Shown: positions 26,353-36,561, counted from the stretch's first letter. The stretch is 64,000 nucleotides of DNA from Affinundibacterium fentianense (GCF_018139545.1 NZ_JAGSPJ010000008.1:1-64000); one strand, 5' to 3'. The notes: generated by a model from the sequence alone, not told the origin. Program-made: numbers and translations.

Positions 26353-28767
26353 TTACGGGATCGGGGTACATCCGCCAACTCCAGTTATTGGATCACCCAT
26401 ACCATTGTCTTTAAGATTGAAAAGCGCCGTTGCCGAGGCACCGAGACTATCCAAGACTGTCAAAGTAATTGTACCAATACCCAGTGGCTTATAAGTACCC
26501 GATTCATCAACTGAAATAAAGCATCGATTGCCAGTTGAGCCCAAGCCAATGCGTAAAGTCGATGTACTAACAATACTCACGGATGACAAATTCAAATCAC
26601 TAGTAAATGCTCGATAAGGTGGTGTACCACCATAAATCGAAAGGTCAATCGTGTTTGTCGACTCTTCAGCGACCAACAATGTATTGGGTGAAATACGTAA
26701 CAATGAACTTGCCGCCGTTGCAGTGATTGTGATGCTCTTTGTTTGTCCTTGGGAGTCAACAATCGTGACTAGCGTTGCGCCGACATTGAGAAGTTTTGCC
26801 GTGAACGTTCCACCTGTCGTTGAAATTGATGTAGGACTAACAGTTGCAATACTTGGATTGTTATTCGTAATCGTGTAGTTCGGTGATCCGCCAGAAATCT
26901 TAAATACCAAAGTATCGCCCACAGCACCAGTGGAGTCCCCAGGCAAGATATTCACGGCAGTATTCGCCACAGATGACACAGTGACTGCGATATTGACTGG
27001 TGCGCCAAGTGAATCACGAATCACGATTTCCGCGGCACCTGCAGCAACACCATTCACTGTAAATCCACCAGCAGTCGAACTCACCGATGCAACACCAGAA
27101 TTACTCGATGCGACAGAGTACGGTGCAGTACCGCCACCAATTGAGTAAGATGCACTGGAACCAGACGCTAAAGTGATAGAAGACGGTGCAGTCGTGAACA
27201 AGGGGACGACTGTACCGGAACCAACCGTTGCGTTGATCGTCAATGGCGTGCCTGATGAATCCGTTACTGTAACTTTAGCTGAACCAACTGCGACACCAGA
27301 AAGCGTCAGAGTGCTACCAGACACTGTCGCCGTCAATACGCTGGTATTGCTACTGCTGACTAAATAAGGTGCACGACCACCGCCGATAGTGAAAGTTGGC
27401 GAAGTTGAAGGTGCAATCACGACATCACTCGAAGCTGTCGTAAATAACGGGGTCGGTGTGCCAGTGCCTACTGTGACATTAATTGACAAGATACCTGTTG
27501 TCGAGTCACGAACGATGACTGTCGCTTTTCCTGTTGAAACGCCAGTAATGACCAAATCATTGCCAGTTAATGTCGCTTTCGCAACAGCAATGTTACTACT
27601 ACCAACAGTATAAACAGTAGTGCCCCCGCCGACTTTGTATGCATTCGCACCGCCTACTTCAACTGTCACTTCGGATGCTGCCGTTGAAAACAAGGCATCA
27701 ACGGTACCGACAACAACATCAATCTTGATTTCTTTACCAAGTGAATCTTTTACTGTCACGACTGCCTTACCACCCGTCTGACCAGTAATAATAAATTCTT
27801 TCGATGTAGTTTGACCTACAGTCGCGATGCGTTTGTCGCTACTCGACACAGCATAAATTTGACTTCCGCCGCCAATAGTATAAACGGCAGATGTTGCTCC
27901 CACGCCAACTGTGACAAGACTTGGCGCAGTCGTAAATAAATCCACCAAGCTACCGACAACGATATCAAGTTTGACAGACTTACCCAACGAATCCGTCACA
28001 GTCACCACAGCTTTCCCCCCCGCTTGCCCAACAATTGCAAACTCTTTAGGGGAGACAGTCAACACGGTTGCTACACTACGATCGCTACTCGTTAATGAGT
28101 AAATTTCGCTTCCACCGCCAATTTGATAAGTCGAAGATGTTCCTCCAACCGAGACGACAACCGTGCTCGGGGCTGTTGTATAAAGTTCAGCACCAGAGCC
28201 AACCGTCACTTCCACTTTTTTACTTCCGCCCAAGGTATCGTTGATCGTTACTGTGCTTACACCAACAGCCACACCAGTCAAGTAAAACTGCGAACCATTT
28301 TGCGTCACAGCAACGACCTGGCGATTACCGCTTGCTACCGTGTAAATTCGGCTACCTCCCCCGATGGTGAATGTTGTTGAAACCTGACCGATACCCAAAT
28401 TCAGTTTTTCGGGTGCGCTAGTGAAGAGATCAACCCCACTGCCGACAGTCGCTTCAATCGTAACTCTGGCGCCGGATGCATCTACGACCGTGATCGTCGC
28501 TGTTCCCCCACCGCCACCAGTAATGGTTAATGTCTTGCCACTGACGCTGACACTAGCAGCACCAGAACTACTTGTCGCCGTGTAATTCGGGACGCCACCA
28601 CCCACGTTATATGTTTGGATTTCGCCTGGCGCAATGATGATTTTATCTGCTGCGCTTGTAAACAAGGCAACCCCGCTGGTATTCCCAGCGGACCCACCAC
28701 CACCACCGCAAGCTGACAGCATAAGCAAAACAGTCATTGCGAAAAAAGCGCGAATTAACTTCGTCAT
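26353..28767 (-). CDS. Lipoprotein with nine tandem Ig-like repeats
   Basis: An 804-residue lipoprotein. The signal peptide ends in the lipobox LSAC (Cys20), followed by GGGGGS. About nine tandem beta-sandwich repeats of roughly 80 residues follow. Each has the pattern LFTTAP, then YxIGGG, YxVxSS, LxVTGxxxG and VTVxDSxG, ending in VTVGSG; the last two are more diverged. This resembles bacterial Ig-like (BIg2-type) adhesin or cell-surface stalk repeats. It starts 76 bp after pilQ on the same strand, so it may be expressed with the type IV pilus genes. Function is not known. Confidence 0.8.
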   Translation of the reverse strand: MTKLIRAFFAMTVLLMLSACGGGGGSAGNTSGVALFTSAADKIIIAPGEIQTYNVGGGVPNYTATSSSGAASVSVSGKTLTITGGGGGTATITVVDASGARVTIEATVGSGVDLFTSAPEKLNLGIGQVSTTFTIGGGSRIYTVASGNRQVVAVTQNGSQFYLTGVAVGVSTVTINDTLGGSKKVEVTVGSGAELYTTAPSTVVVSVGGTSSTYQIGGGSEIYSLTSSDRSVATVLTVSPKEFAIVGQAGGKAVVTVTDSLGKSVKLDIVVGSLVDLFTTAPSLVTVGVGATSAVYTIGGGSQIYAVSSSDKRIATVGQTTSKEFIITGQTGGKAVVTVKDSLGKEIKIDVVVGTVDALFSTAASEVTVEVGGANAYKVGGGTTVYTVGSSNIAVAKATLTGNDLVITGVSTGKATVIVRDSTTGILSINVTVGTGTPTPLFTTASSDVVIAPSTSPTFTIGGGRAPYLVSSSNTSVLTATVSGSTLTLSGVAVGSAKVTVTDSSGTPLTINATVGSGTVVPLFTTAPSSITLASGSSASYSIGGGTAPYSVASSNSGVASVSSTAGGFTVNGVAAGAAEIVIRDSLGAPVNIAVTVSSVANTAVNILPGDSTGAVGDTLVFKISGGSPNYTITNNNPSIATVSPTSISTTGGTFTAKLLNVGATLVTIVDSQGQTKSITITATAASSLLRISPNTLLVAEESTNTIDLSIYGGTPPYRAFTSDLNLSSVSIVSTSTLRIGLGSTGNRCFISVDESGTYKPLGIGTITLTVLDSLGASATALFNLKDNGMGDPITGVGGCTPIP

Positions 28768-28791
28768 GTAACACCTATTTAATATTAATGA

Positions 28792-28810
28792 ATACAGATC
28801 AAATCTGTAT
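28792..28810 (-). repeat. Hairpin between pilQ and the repeat lipoprotein gene
   Basis: A perfect 8-bp inverted repeat (ATACAGAT and ATCTGTAT) with a 3-base loop lies in the 76-bp gap, about 25 bp before the lipoprotein start codon. It has no T-run, so it is probably not a terminator; it may tune read-through or mRNA processing. Confidence 0.5.
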
Positions 28811-28843
28811 CAGAATCAAAAACTACCTAACTATTCTTACAAC

Positions 28844-31006
28844 TTATTGATTTGCAAAAGTACCCGTCAATTGAACTTTTGGCGTGATAAAAATCAGCAA
28901 TTCGGTTTTATTATTTGTTTTCCCAGTTGATTTAAACAAATTACCAAACAAAGGCAAATCACCAAGGAATGGGACTTTCGTGACGTCAGCGCGCTCTTCT
29001 TGCGTGTAAATACCGCCCAAAACAACAGTGCCACCATTTTCAACTAACACATTTGTTTTCACTTGCTTCGTATTAATCACTGGGCCACCACGAGTCTCCT
29101 CGCCGCGACTATCTTTGTGAACATCCACATTCAGAATAATTGTTCCGTCGGGAGTGATCTGTGGAGTCACGTCAAGACTTAAGGTCGCCTTTCGGAAGTA
29201 AATCGCAGTTCCACCGCTTAACGTCGCAATTTGGTATGGAATCTCTTGTCCTTGTTCAATGTGTGCGGGCGTTTGATCTGCCGTGACAACTCTTGGGCTT
29301 GAAATAATTTTACCATCGCCATCCGCTTCTAACGCTGACAATTCCAAATTTAGAAAACGATTCGCAGCAGCTGAAAATAAGCTCACTGCTAAACTACCAG
29401 CATCGAGACCACCGATACCCGCTGCTGGGAGATTCACAAATTGCGTATTAGGGACAAAACTCTTTTCCGTAATTCTTGCCTGCCCAGTTTGCTCACCAAC
29501 CCCCAAATAATTACCTGTCACTGCAGCGCGCTGATTGCCAGAGATTTGAAAGCCTGTGTCGCCACCTTTCAAGCCACGCAGGTCAGCAAAACCTAATTTC
29601 GCGCCGAGATTTCGACTAAATTTATTATCCGCCTCAACAATTCTCGCTTCAATCACGACCTGTTTAGTTGCAATATCGGTCTTCTGAATCAGTTTGCGCA
29701 CTTCTTCAATTTTCGACGCGATATCTGTAACAAACAATTGATTTGTTCTTGGCTCAATCATCACGTTGCCCCGCTTCGACAACATCCGATTATTGGTCGC
29801 ATTCTCTACCCCAAATAATTTTTGAAAAGTTTCCGCTTTTTGATACTTAAGCTGAAAAGATTCCGTCTTCAATGGTTCAAGTTCTGCAATGGCTGCTTTT
29901 TGTTCTAACTCTAACTTTTCCTTCGTCAACAATTCATCCTTCGGCCCAATTAGGATGACATTGCCGTTCTTACGCATATCAAGACCCTTGATTTGCATCA
30001 CAGTATCAAGTGCTTGATCCCATGGAGTATCAATCAAACGAATGGTGATGTTGCCGCTCACCGAGTCGCTAGCAATAATGTTGACGCCTCCTTGTTCTGC
30101 AATGATTTGCAGAACCGCACGCACATCAACATCCTGGAAATTCATCCCGAATCGATCCCCTTTGTAACCTTGTGTGCCTTGTGTCAACTTATTGGGGTCT
30201 TCCTTAATTGGTTTGACTTCAATTACTAATTGACGATCGCTTTGATAAATACTATGTTCCCAGAGACCTTTGGGTTCAATCAACATACGAACATTTTCAC
30301 CTTGACGACTCGTGCTAACTTTTTGCACTGGCGATCCGTAATCCGCAACATCCAAAGTACGCCGCAGAATGTCTGGCAATCCGACCTTAAGGAAATCAAC
30401 AACAATAGTTTGACCCTGTAGGCGCGCATCAATTGCGACTTGATCATTCGGCAGATCAACAACAACACGGCCGTCCCCAGCCACTCCACGTCGAAAATCA
30501 ATATCGCGCAGCATTTGCTTACCAGCTGGTATCGCTTCTTTTGGTGCAGTTGACACTGGTAAGCCGATACTATTGACTGGCGTCGCCAGTCCACCGGATC
30601 CGTCGATGGTAACGATTAACGCATTGCCTTCAATAAAAGTCGCATAATTCAGTGGACGATTGAGATTAAAAACCATACGAGCACGGTCTGGTACTTCAAC
30701 CAAGTTCAAACTACGGACTTCGCCAAGTCCAATGTCCACAGTACTTTTACCTGTGCCATTGGTCGTGTTTGCGAAATCAAGTGAAATACGGGATGGGTTG
30801 GTAATAGAAAATGCGACCGGCGGCTTCACTAATGGTGATTTGAAATTGATTTTAACAATAACATTCGCGCCCTGCTGATTTGCAGTAATCGATTCGATGG
30901 TGTTCGCGTTTTGCGCATTCGCCATCTGGCTCATGAATAGCAAACCCAGAAGGAAATACTTCATACTCACCGCGCTCCTCATTCCTGCTTTTATCAGTTT
31001 ATTCAT
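28844..31006 (-). CDS. pilQ: Type IV pilus secretin PilQ
   Basis: A 720-residue outer-membrane secretin through which the pilus passes. A signal peptide ends near MANAQ, followed by two AMIN peptidoglycan-binding domains (to about residue 270), an N0/STN-type domain (GMNFQDVDVRAVLQIIAEQG), an N1 domain, and the C-terminal secretin domain with VPFLGDLPLFGNLFK. ATG 31006 overlaps the pilP stop as ATGA, with GAGG about 8 nt upstream, so it is preferred over an ATG 15 codons earlier. Confidence 0.97.
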   Translation of the reverse strand: MNKLIKAGMRSAVSMKYFLLGLLFMSQMANAQNANTIESITANQQGANVIVKINFKSPLVKPPVAFSITNPSRISLDFANTTNGTGKSTVDIGLGEVRSLNLVEVPDRARMVFNLNRPLNYATFIEGNALIVTIDGSGGLATPVNSIGLPVSTAPKEAIPAGKQMLRDIDFRRGVAGDGRVVVDLPNDQVAIDARLQGQTIVVDFLKVGLPDILRRTLDVADYGSPVQKVSTSRQGENVRMLIEPKGLWEHSIYQSDRQLVIEVKPIKEDPNKLTQGTQGYKGDRFGMNFQDVDVRAVLQIIAEQGGVNIIASDSVSGNITIRLIDTPWDQALDTVMQIKGLDMRKNGNVILIGPKDELLTKEKLELEQKAAIAELEPLKTESFQLKYQKAETFQKLFGVENATNNRMLSKRGNVMIEPRTNQLFVTDIASKIEEVRKLIQKTDIATKQVVIEARIVEADNKFSRNLGAKLGFADLRGLKGGDTGFQISGNQRAAVTGNYLGVGEQTGQARITEKSFVPNTQFVNLPAAGIGGLDAGSLAVSLFSAAANRFLNLELSALEADGDGKIISSPRVVTADQTPAHIEQGQEIPYQIATLSGGTAIYFRKATLSLDVTPQITPDGTIILNVDVHKDSRGEETRGGPVINTKQVKTNVLVENGGTVVLGGIYTQEERADVTKVPFLGDLPLFGNLFKSTGKTNNKTELLIFITPKVQLTGTFANQ

Positions 31007-31536
31007 TTTTTCGCCTCTTGCAATTCCAAGCTTGCTTTTCTTTCGGTCCATTCGCCGCTCGCGTCTTGGACTGTTTCAACCAGATCAATGCGGGATTCGT
31101 TGATGCTGATGACTTTTCCAAAATTTTGTCCCATGTAGCCGCCTACCACTACAGGGAAAACCGCTTTCCCAATCTGTATTAAGCCCTGCAATGATTTTCG
31201 ATTATCGATCGTACCGACCATCTTCATGGTTTCAAGCGCATATCCTTCTAACGCTTCTTTAGGGCGATCAAAGTCAGGTTTTAAACCATTGTCATTCGCG
31301 GCTTTCAAGCGAGCAAAAACAACTAGCAATTTGCTTGAGTCGAATGGATCGATCAAATGCCCACCGCTATAAGTCACCGGCACGAACACCTTAGGTTCCG
31401 CAACTGGTGTTACTTTCACGTGCATTTCTTTTTTAACTTGATCCATCCACTCTTTCAGCTCTGTAACGCCATTGTCGCCGCATGCGGCAAGGCTGCTAGC
31501 AAGAACTAAGATAATGAGCTTACGAAGTATTCTCAT
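31003..31536 (-). CDS. pilP: Type IV pilus lipoprotein PilP
   Basis: A 177-residue inner-membrane lipoprotein (lipobox LAAC, Cys19) with a C-terminal homology-region domain that contacts PilQ. Typical segments are LEGYALETMKMVGTI and AVFPVVVGGYMGQNFGKV. It overlaps pilO and pilQ by 4 nt each. Confidence 0.95.
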   Translation of the reverse strand: MRILRKLIILVLASSLAACGDNGVTELKEWMDQVKKEMHVKVTPVAEPKVFVPVTYSGGHLIDPFDSSKLLVVFARLKAANDNGLKPDFDRPKEALEGYALETMKMVGTIDNRKSLQGLIQIGKAVFPVVVGGYMGQNFGKVISINESRIDLVETVQDASGEWTERKASLELQEAKK

Positions 31537-32210
31537 TTTTTAGCCTCTTTCTGCTTTTCTTTCTCTTTTTTACGAAGAGCGGCTTGTTCCGCGATTTCGG
31601 CAGGATCTAAATAGCGATATGTTTTCGCTATGCCATCCATAACAATGCCGGGTTTCTTCGCATCTTTGCTAACAGCAAACGTCAAATTATTGAGCGTCAC
31701 AATCCGCGGAAGTTTCGCCACGTCCGCCACGAACTGCGCCATATCGTGGTAATTTGCAATCATCTGAATTTCTATCGGAAGTTCAGCGTAATAATCTTTG
31801 ATAGTTGCGGCAGCTGGTTTAAAGATTTCCATATTTAAACCACGACCATTCGCAGCAGAATTGATATCTTCTAAGACAGCTGCATATTCCGCTGTACTTG
31901 GGAGTTGTTTTTCCATTCTAGAAACATACTGAAGGACCAATTTACGTTGCTCTTTTAAGGCATCAAGACTAATCGATTGCTGCACCTTAATCTTAAAGGT
32001 GTCTTTGAGTTTTTGCTCTTCTTGCTGGCCTAGATCAATTTCTTCTAGTTGCGTACTCCAATAAAACCACCACCCCACAAATAACACAAACAAGAAGAGC
32101 CCAAATGCTGCAAGCAATCTTGGCGCTAGCGGCCATAAGCCAGGGTGCAATCCATTGAGGTCCTGAAATTGCCCAATGACCGAGTCGAATTTTTCTTTGA
32201 TATCTGCCAT
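31533..32210 (-). CDS. pilO: Type IV pilus inner-membrane protein PilO
   Basis: A 225-residue bitopic protein with one span (LLAAFGLFLFVLFVGWWFYW, about residues 32-51), then a coiled coil and a ferredoxin-like periplasmic domain that pairs with PilN. The C-terminus is a Lys/Glu-rich tail. It overlaps pilP by 4 nt and follows pilN by 13 bp. Confidence 0.95.
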   Translation of the reverse strand: MADIKEKFDSVIGQFQDLNGLHPGLWPLAPRLLAAFGLFLFVLFVGWWFYWSTQLEEIDLGQQEEQKLKDTFKIKVQQSISLDALKEQRKLVLQYVSRMEKQLPSTAEYAAVLEDINSAANGRGLNMEIFKPAAATIKDYYAELPIEIQMIANYHDMAQFVADVAKLPRIVTLNNLTFAVSKDAKKPGIVMDGIAKTYRYLDPAEIAEQAALRKKEKEKQKEAKK

Positions 32211-32223
32211 ATTCTTCTCTTTT

Positions 32224-32856
32224 TTAAGGCACCTTAGGAGCTACAGTCTTCTTCTTAGCAGCCTCGGTATCTGTTGCACTAGCGGCAGCGGCCTCAAGTT
32301 CTCGAGGACGACGAATGCCGACATTCAAATCAAATTCAATTACCCGTTTCGCATCACGGCCTTGACCGAGACCAACCGCTTTATTTTGAATAATTTCGGG
32401 CTTCGTCATCCACTCGGAGGAATTCAATTCATTAACGAAGAGACCGACTACTGCATGCGACTGCGCATATCCCTTAATCGCAATTCGTTGACCGTCTTGT
32501 TTAATTAAAGTCAGATACAACCCTTCGGGAGCCAGCTTAACCAATTCATTCATCATAAATACAGGCTGATTTCGATCCCCCTGTAAATCTTCCACCGCTT
32601 GTTGACGTGCGGTCAACGCTTCAATCTCTTGCTTGAGATTTGCAACTTCCTTGATTTTGATATCCAACTCAGTATTTTCGGCGGTGATGAAAGCGTTCCG
32701 GTCCGTCTGCGCGGACAATTGTGCGGAAAAAAACAAGCCGACCAAAATAACGACAGCTGCGCCTACTAACCCAGACATCATCATTAAGGCATAAAACTGG
32801 CTCTTAAGTTCTTTGCGCTTTTCTTCTCGATGGGGAAGGAGATTAATTCTGATCAT
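32224..32856 (-). CDS. pilN: Type IV pilus assembly protein PilN
   Basis: A 210-residue bitopic protein. The conserved cytoplasmic N-terminus MIRINLLPHREEKRK binds PilM; one membrane span lies at about residues 22-44, followed by a coiled coil and a periplasmic domain. ATG 32856 overlaps the pilM stop by one base (TAATG), so it is preferred over a start 10 codons earlier. The C-terminus is Ala/Lys-rich. Confidence 0.95.
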   Translation of the reverse strand: MIRINLLPHREEKRKELKSQFYALMMMSGLVGAAVVILVGLFFSAQLSAQTDRNAFITAENTELDIKIKEVANLKQEIEALTARQQAVEDLQGDRNQPVFMMNELVKLAPEGLYLTLIKQDGQRIAIKGYAQSHAVVGLFVNELNSSEWMTKPEIIQNKAVGLGQGRDAKRVIEFDLNVGIRRPRELEAAAASATDTEAAKKKTVAPKVP

Positions 32857-33935
32857 TATCCGTACCTCCGCATCGCTAGTCCACAAGCAACTAGGTAAGC
32901 CGGGGCATCATTCCGCAAAGATTTTTCGTTCACGTTCGAGCCTAATTCCATCCCCTTAAATGGACTAATAACGGAGGTCGATAACTTTGTTCTCTCAGCC
33001 ACAATATCTACTAATCCTGGGAGCATCGCACACCCACCGCCTAGATATATTTGATCAATTCTGGTGTAGGGAGTTGATGTAAAAAAGAACTGTATTGCTC
33101 GGGTTACTTCCAAGGCAGCATTTTCTAAGAATGGCTCTAACAATTCCATTTCATAGCTGTCAGGGAGATCACCTTGTCGTTTCTTAGTTTCGGCCTCGTC
33201 AAAGGACAATCCATAGTTACGCACAATGTCTTGCGTCAGTTGATTCCCACCAAATTGCTGATCACGCTCATAGATGACTTCACCATTAAGGAGAATAGAA
33301 ATATAAGTTACCTTTGAGCCTATTTGAAATAGCGCATAAATTTGATCTTGTCCGCCATTTGGCTGCTGCTCTATCAAACGTTCAACAGCCGAGCGCGCGG
33401 CATATGACTCAATGTCCATCACTTTGGCTTGCAGACCCGCAGATTGCACGGCAGCAACACGATCTTCAATTTTCTCTTTTCTCGACGCTGCAAGTAACAC
33501 GTCGACATCTTCCTCGGAATTGGCTGTTGGACCAATCACACAGAAATCGATACTAACTTCATCCATCGCGAAAGGGATATATTGACTCGCCTCAGACTCC
33601 ACTTGAAATTCAAGAGCTTGCTCCGAAAGGCTTCCAGGCAAAACCATCTTTTTGGTAATCACAGACGAGGCTGGCATTGCCAACGCAACGTTCTTAGTTC
33701 CCGTTCCGCTTCGTTTCAATACTCGCAAAATGGTTTCCGATACCTGTTCTAGATTTTCGATATTTCCGTCGACGACCGCACCTTTCGGTAGCGGCTCGGA
33801 AGCACATCGTTCCAGTTTGAAATCTTTTTCGCCTGACCGAGAGAGTTCAACCAGCTTGACGTCAGACGTGCTGATATCCAAGCCCACCAGGGGCGGATTC
33901 TTTTTTCCAAGCAGTGATGCAAGATCTAAAGCCAA
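32856..33935 (-). CDS. pilM: Type IV pilus actin-like ATPase PilM
   Basis: A 359-residue FtsA/actin-fold cytoplasmic protein that organises the PilN-PilO-PilP alignment complex. Nucleotide-binding segments are VGLDISTSDVKLVELS at the N-terminus and IYLGGGCAMLPGL near the C-terminus. It is the first gene of pilMNOPQ and is divergent from ponA, the classic arrangement in beta- and gammaproteobacteria. Confidence 0.96.
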   Translation of the reverse strand: MALDLASLLGKKNPPLVGLDISTSDVKLVELSRSGEKDFKLERCASEPLPKGAVVDGNIENLEQVSETILRVLKRSGTGTKNVALAMPASSVITKKMVLPGSLSEQALEFQVESEASQYIPFAMDEVSIDFCVIGPTANSEEDVDVLLAASRKEKIEDRVAAVQSAGLQAKVMDIESYAARSAVERLIEQQPNGGQDQIYALFQIGSKVTYISILLNGEVIYERDQQFGGNQLTQDIVRNYGLSFDEAETKKRQGDLPDSYEMELLEPFLENAALEVTRAIQFFFTSTPYTRIDQIYLGGGCAMLPGLVDIVAERTKLSTSVISPFKGMELGSNVNEKSLRNDAPAYLVACGLAMRRYG

Positions 33936-34085
33936 GGATATCCCCTCAAATAAATATTTTTTATGCCAAACATACCAGAGTTTTCAAACCAAAATTGCTC
34001 TAAAAAAACAATTCAAACTTGTACAAATTTGATTTTTTCTTTTAAAAACCGCGATTTAGCAGACACTCATACTAGCTTACGTTAA

Positions 34086-34115
34086 ATCCTAGCAATAAGG
34101 GGAGTGTAATGTAAA
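34086..34115 (-). promoter_or_regulatory. Candidate promoter for pilM
   Basis: The minus strand shows TTTACA (34110-34115, 5 of 6) and TAGGAT (34086-34091, 4 of 6) with 18 bp between, giving a leader of about 145 nt. The 313-bp pilM-ponA gap holds this, the ponA -10 box, and no gene. Confidence 0.4.
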
Positions 34116-34210
34116 GCATTTTCAAGACTGAACGGCGCTTTTACGTTGTCAATTCTCCACTTAGTCATCAAAAACTCAGAAATGCAATTTTTATCAACGA
34201 AACGGGGCTT

Positions 34211-34216
34211 TATAAT
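34211..34216 (+). promoter_or_regulatory. -10 box for ponA
   Basis: A perfect TATAAT hexamer predicts a start near 34223, between an upstream GTG (34219) and ATG 34249, so the ATG is the more likely start codon. No good -35 is visible. Confidence 0.5.
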
Positions 34217-34248
34217 TCGTGCGTGTCACTCCTAAAGAAAATATTGTC

Positions 34249-36561
34249 ATGTCATCAATAAACTCCAATAGTCCACCTTCCGAACAACCAGAGCAAGAAA
34301 AGAAACCAATCAGCCCATTGGCTCGCATATTCATCAATATTGCTTTGATCTTTTTTGGACTCTGTTTAACCGGCCTGTTGATCTTAGTGTTCGCAATCAC
34401 CATGGCCTACCCCAACCTGCCGGAGATTGATGCGATCACTAGTTATCGTCCGAAAATGCCGTTACGTGTCTTCTCCGCTGATAATGTATTGATCGCTGAA
34501 TTTGGCGAAGAGCGCAGAAACGTTGTGCATTTTTCACAAATCCCCGATGTTATGAAAAAAGCAGTATTAGCGATTGAAGATGACCGATTCTACGAACATG
34601 GCGGTGTCGACTACATAGGAATTACCCGTGCTGCTCTGAATAATGTGACTAGTGGTAACAAACAAGGTGCGTCAACAATCACACAGCAAGTCGCACGCAA
34701 TTTTTTCTTATCAACCGAGCAAACGATCAAGCGAAAGATCTATGAAATTTTACTCGCCTGGAAAATTGAACAAAATTTGACCAAGGACCAAATTCTTGAG
34801 GTCTACATGAATCAAATTTATTTAGGACAACGTGCTTACGGTTTCTCTTCTGCAGCGCAAATTTATTTTGGTAAGAGCTTGAAAGATGTATCGATTGCCG
34901 AAGCTGCAATGCTTGCTGGCCTCCCGAAAGCACCGTCGGCCTACAATCCAGTTGCCAATCCAAAGCGTGCAACCGTGCGTCAGCAGTATATCTTGCAGCG
35001 TATGAAACAACTTGGCTACATCACGGAAGCACAATATGAGGTAGCTAAAGTGGAGAAGTTGCACATTAAGACAAATAGTGCCGAATTCGGCATTCACGCA
35101 GAATACGTTGCTGAGATGGCTCGTCAACTTGTCTACGAGCAATTCAAAGAAGAAACATATACACGCGGATTGAATGTCTACACAACAATAAGCAAAGAAG
35201 AACAAGAAGCCGCGTATGCATCTCTTCGTAAAGGTGTGCTCGACTACGAACGTCGGCATGGTTACCGTGGTCCAGAAGCCATTGTCGAACTACCGAGAAA
35301 TAAGGATGCTGCAGATGAAATTATCGAGAAGGAGCTCGCAGATCACCCTGATAGCGACGACATACTCGCGGCGATGGTCTTGGAAGCAAACCCTACCGCT
35401 GTCCGTGCCGTACTCTCTTCTGGCGAAGAAATACAAATTGCAGGATCAGGACTTAGCTTTGGTGCATCGGGGCTAAAACCAAATGCTCCAGCCAACAAAC
35501 GCATCCAGCGAGGAGCCGTCATTCGTGTAATTCTGGATGGTAAGAATTGGTCGATTATTCAGATGCCAGAGGTTCAGTCCGCATTTGTCGCAGCGGATAC
35601 GCACGATGGTGCAATTCGTGCTCTCGTTGGTGGATTTGATTACAACCTAAATAAATTCAATCATGTTACGCAAGCGTGGCGTCAACCAGGGTCTAGTTTT
35701 AAACCTTTCATTTATTCCTCGTCATTAGAGAAAGGATTGTCACCTTTGACGATCATTAATGACGCGCCGATCAGCTTTGATGCCGGCCAGACAGGTGGAC
35801 AGGCTTGGGAGCCCAAAAATTACGATGGAAAATACGAAGGTCCGATGTCGATGCGAAAAGGTTTAACGAAATCAAAGAATATGATTTCAATTCGCATTTT
35901 GCAGAAAGTCGGCGCTAAGTATGGCCAAGAATATACGAGTCGTTTTGGCTTCTTGCCAGAAAAAAATCCTCCCTACTTAACTCTCGCCTTAGGCGCGGGG
36001 GCAGTCACACCTTTGCAAATGGCAGGTGCTTATGCAGTATTTGCCAATGGAGGCTACAAGATCAACCCTTACCTAATTTCAAAGATCACCGACTCTGATG
36101 GCAAACTGATCTCGCAAGCGAAACCGGACGTCGCTGAAGACGAGGCAAATCGGGTAATTGATGAAAGAAATGCCTTTCTAATGGACAGTATGCTACGTGA
36201 TGTTGTCCGCTTTGGTACGGCAACTAAGGCGCTCTCTCTAAAGCGCCCAGATATCGCCGGCAAAACGGGGACGACAAATGATTCAATTGACGCGTGGTTT
36301 GCCGGCTATCAAGAGAAAATTGTCGGTGTAGCTTGGATTGGTTATGATCAGCCACGCAATCTTGGCAACCGCGAGACTGGCGGCGGCCTTGCCTTACCAA
36401 TATGGATAGGCTATATGCAGCGCGCGTTGCGTGACATTCCGATTATGGAACGCAAAGTACCTAATGGAATCATTCAAGCAGAAGGCGACTATTTTTACGT
36501 AGAAAATCCACCTGGATCCGCATTACGGAACCTCAACGCAGACGAAGTAATCATTGAGTAA
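34249..36561 (+). CDS. mrcA: Penicillin-binding protein 1A (bifunctional transglycosylase/transpeptidase)
   Basis: A 770-residue class A PBP that polymerises and cross-links peptidoglycan. A cytoplasmic Pro/Glu-rich N-terminus precedes one membrane span (about residues 26-48). The GT51 domain has IEDDRFYEHGGVD (catalytic Glu) and QGASTITQQVARN. The transpeptidase domain has the active Ser in PGSSFKPF, SKN, and KTGTT. An in-frame GTG at 34219 lies at or before the predicted transcription start. Also called ponA; it is divergent from pilM as in Pseudomonas. Confidence 0.96.
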   Translation: MSSINSNSPPSEQPEQEKKPISPLARIFINIALIFFGLCLTGLLILVFAITMAYPNLPEIDAITSYRPKMPLRVFSADNVLIAEFGEERRNVVHFSQIPDVMKKAVLAIEDDRFYEHGGVDYIGITRAALNNVTSGNKQGASTITQQVARNFFLSTEQTIKRKIYEILLAWKIEQNLTKDQILEVYMNQIYLGQRAYGFSSAAQIYFGKSLKDVSIAEAAMLAGLPKAPSAYNPVANPKRATVRQQYILQRMKQLGYITEAQYEVAKVEKLHIKTNSAEFGIHAEYVAEMARQLVYEQFKEETYTRGLNVYTTISKEEQEAAYASLRKGVLDYERRHGYRGPEAIVELPRNKDAADEIIEKELADHPDSDDILAAMVLEANPTAVRAVLSSGEEIQIAGSGLSFGASGLKPNAPANKRIQRGAVIRVILDGKNWSIIQMPEVQSAFVAADTHDGAIRALVGGFDYNLNKFNHVTQAWRQPGSSFKPFIYSSSLEKGLSPLTIINDAPISFDAGQTGGQAWEPKNYDGKYEGPMSMRKGLTKSKNMISIRILQKVGAKYGQEYTSRFGFLPEKNPPYLTLALGAGAVTPLQMAGAYAVFANGGYKINPYLISKITDSDGKLISQAKPDVAEDEANRVIDERNAFLMDSMLRDVVRFGTATKALSLKRPDIAGKTGTTNDSIDAWFAGYQEKIVGVAWIGYDQPRNLGNRETGGGLALPIWIGYMQRALRDIPIMERKVPNGIIQAEGDYFYVENPPGSALRNLNADEVIIE

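Noticed and set aside
26353-28767. Regularly spaced DNA similarity that might suggest a CRISPR-like or satellite array
   Set aside because: The period is about 240 bp and in frame; it is explained by tandem protein repeats of the lipoprotein.
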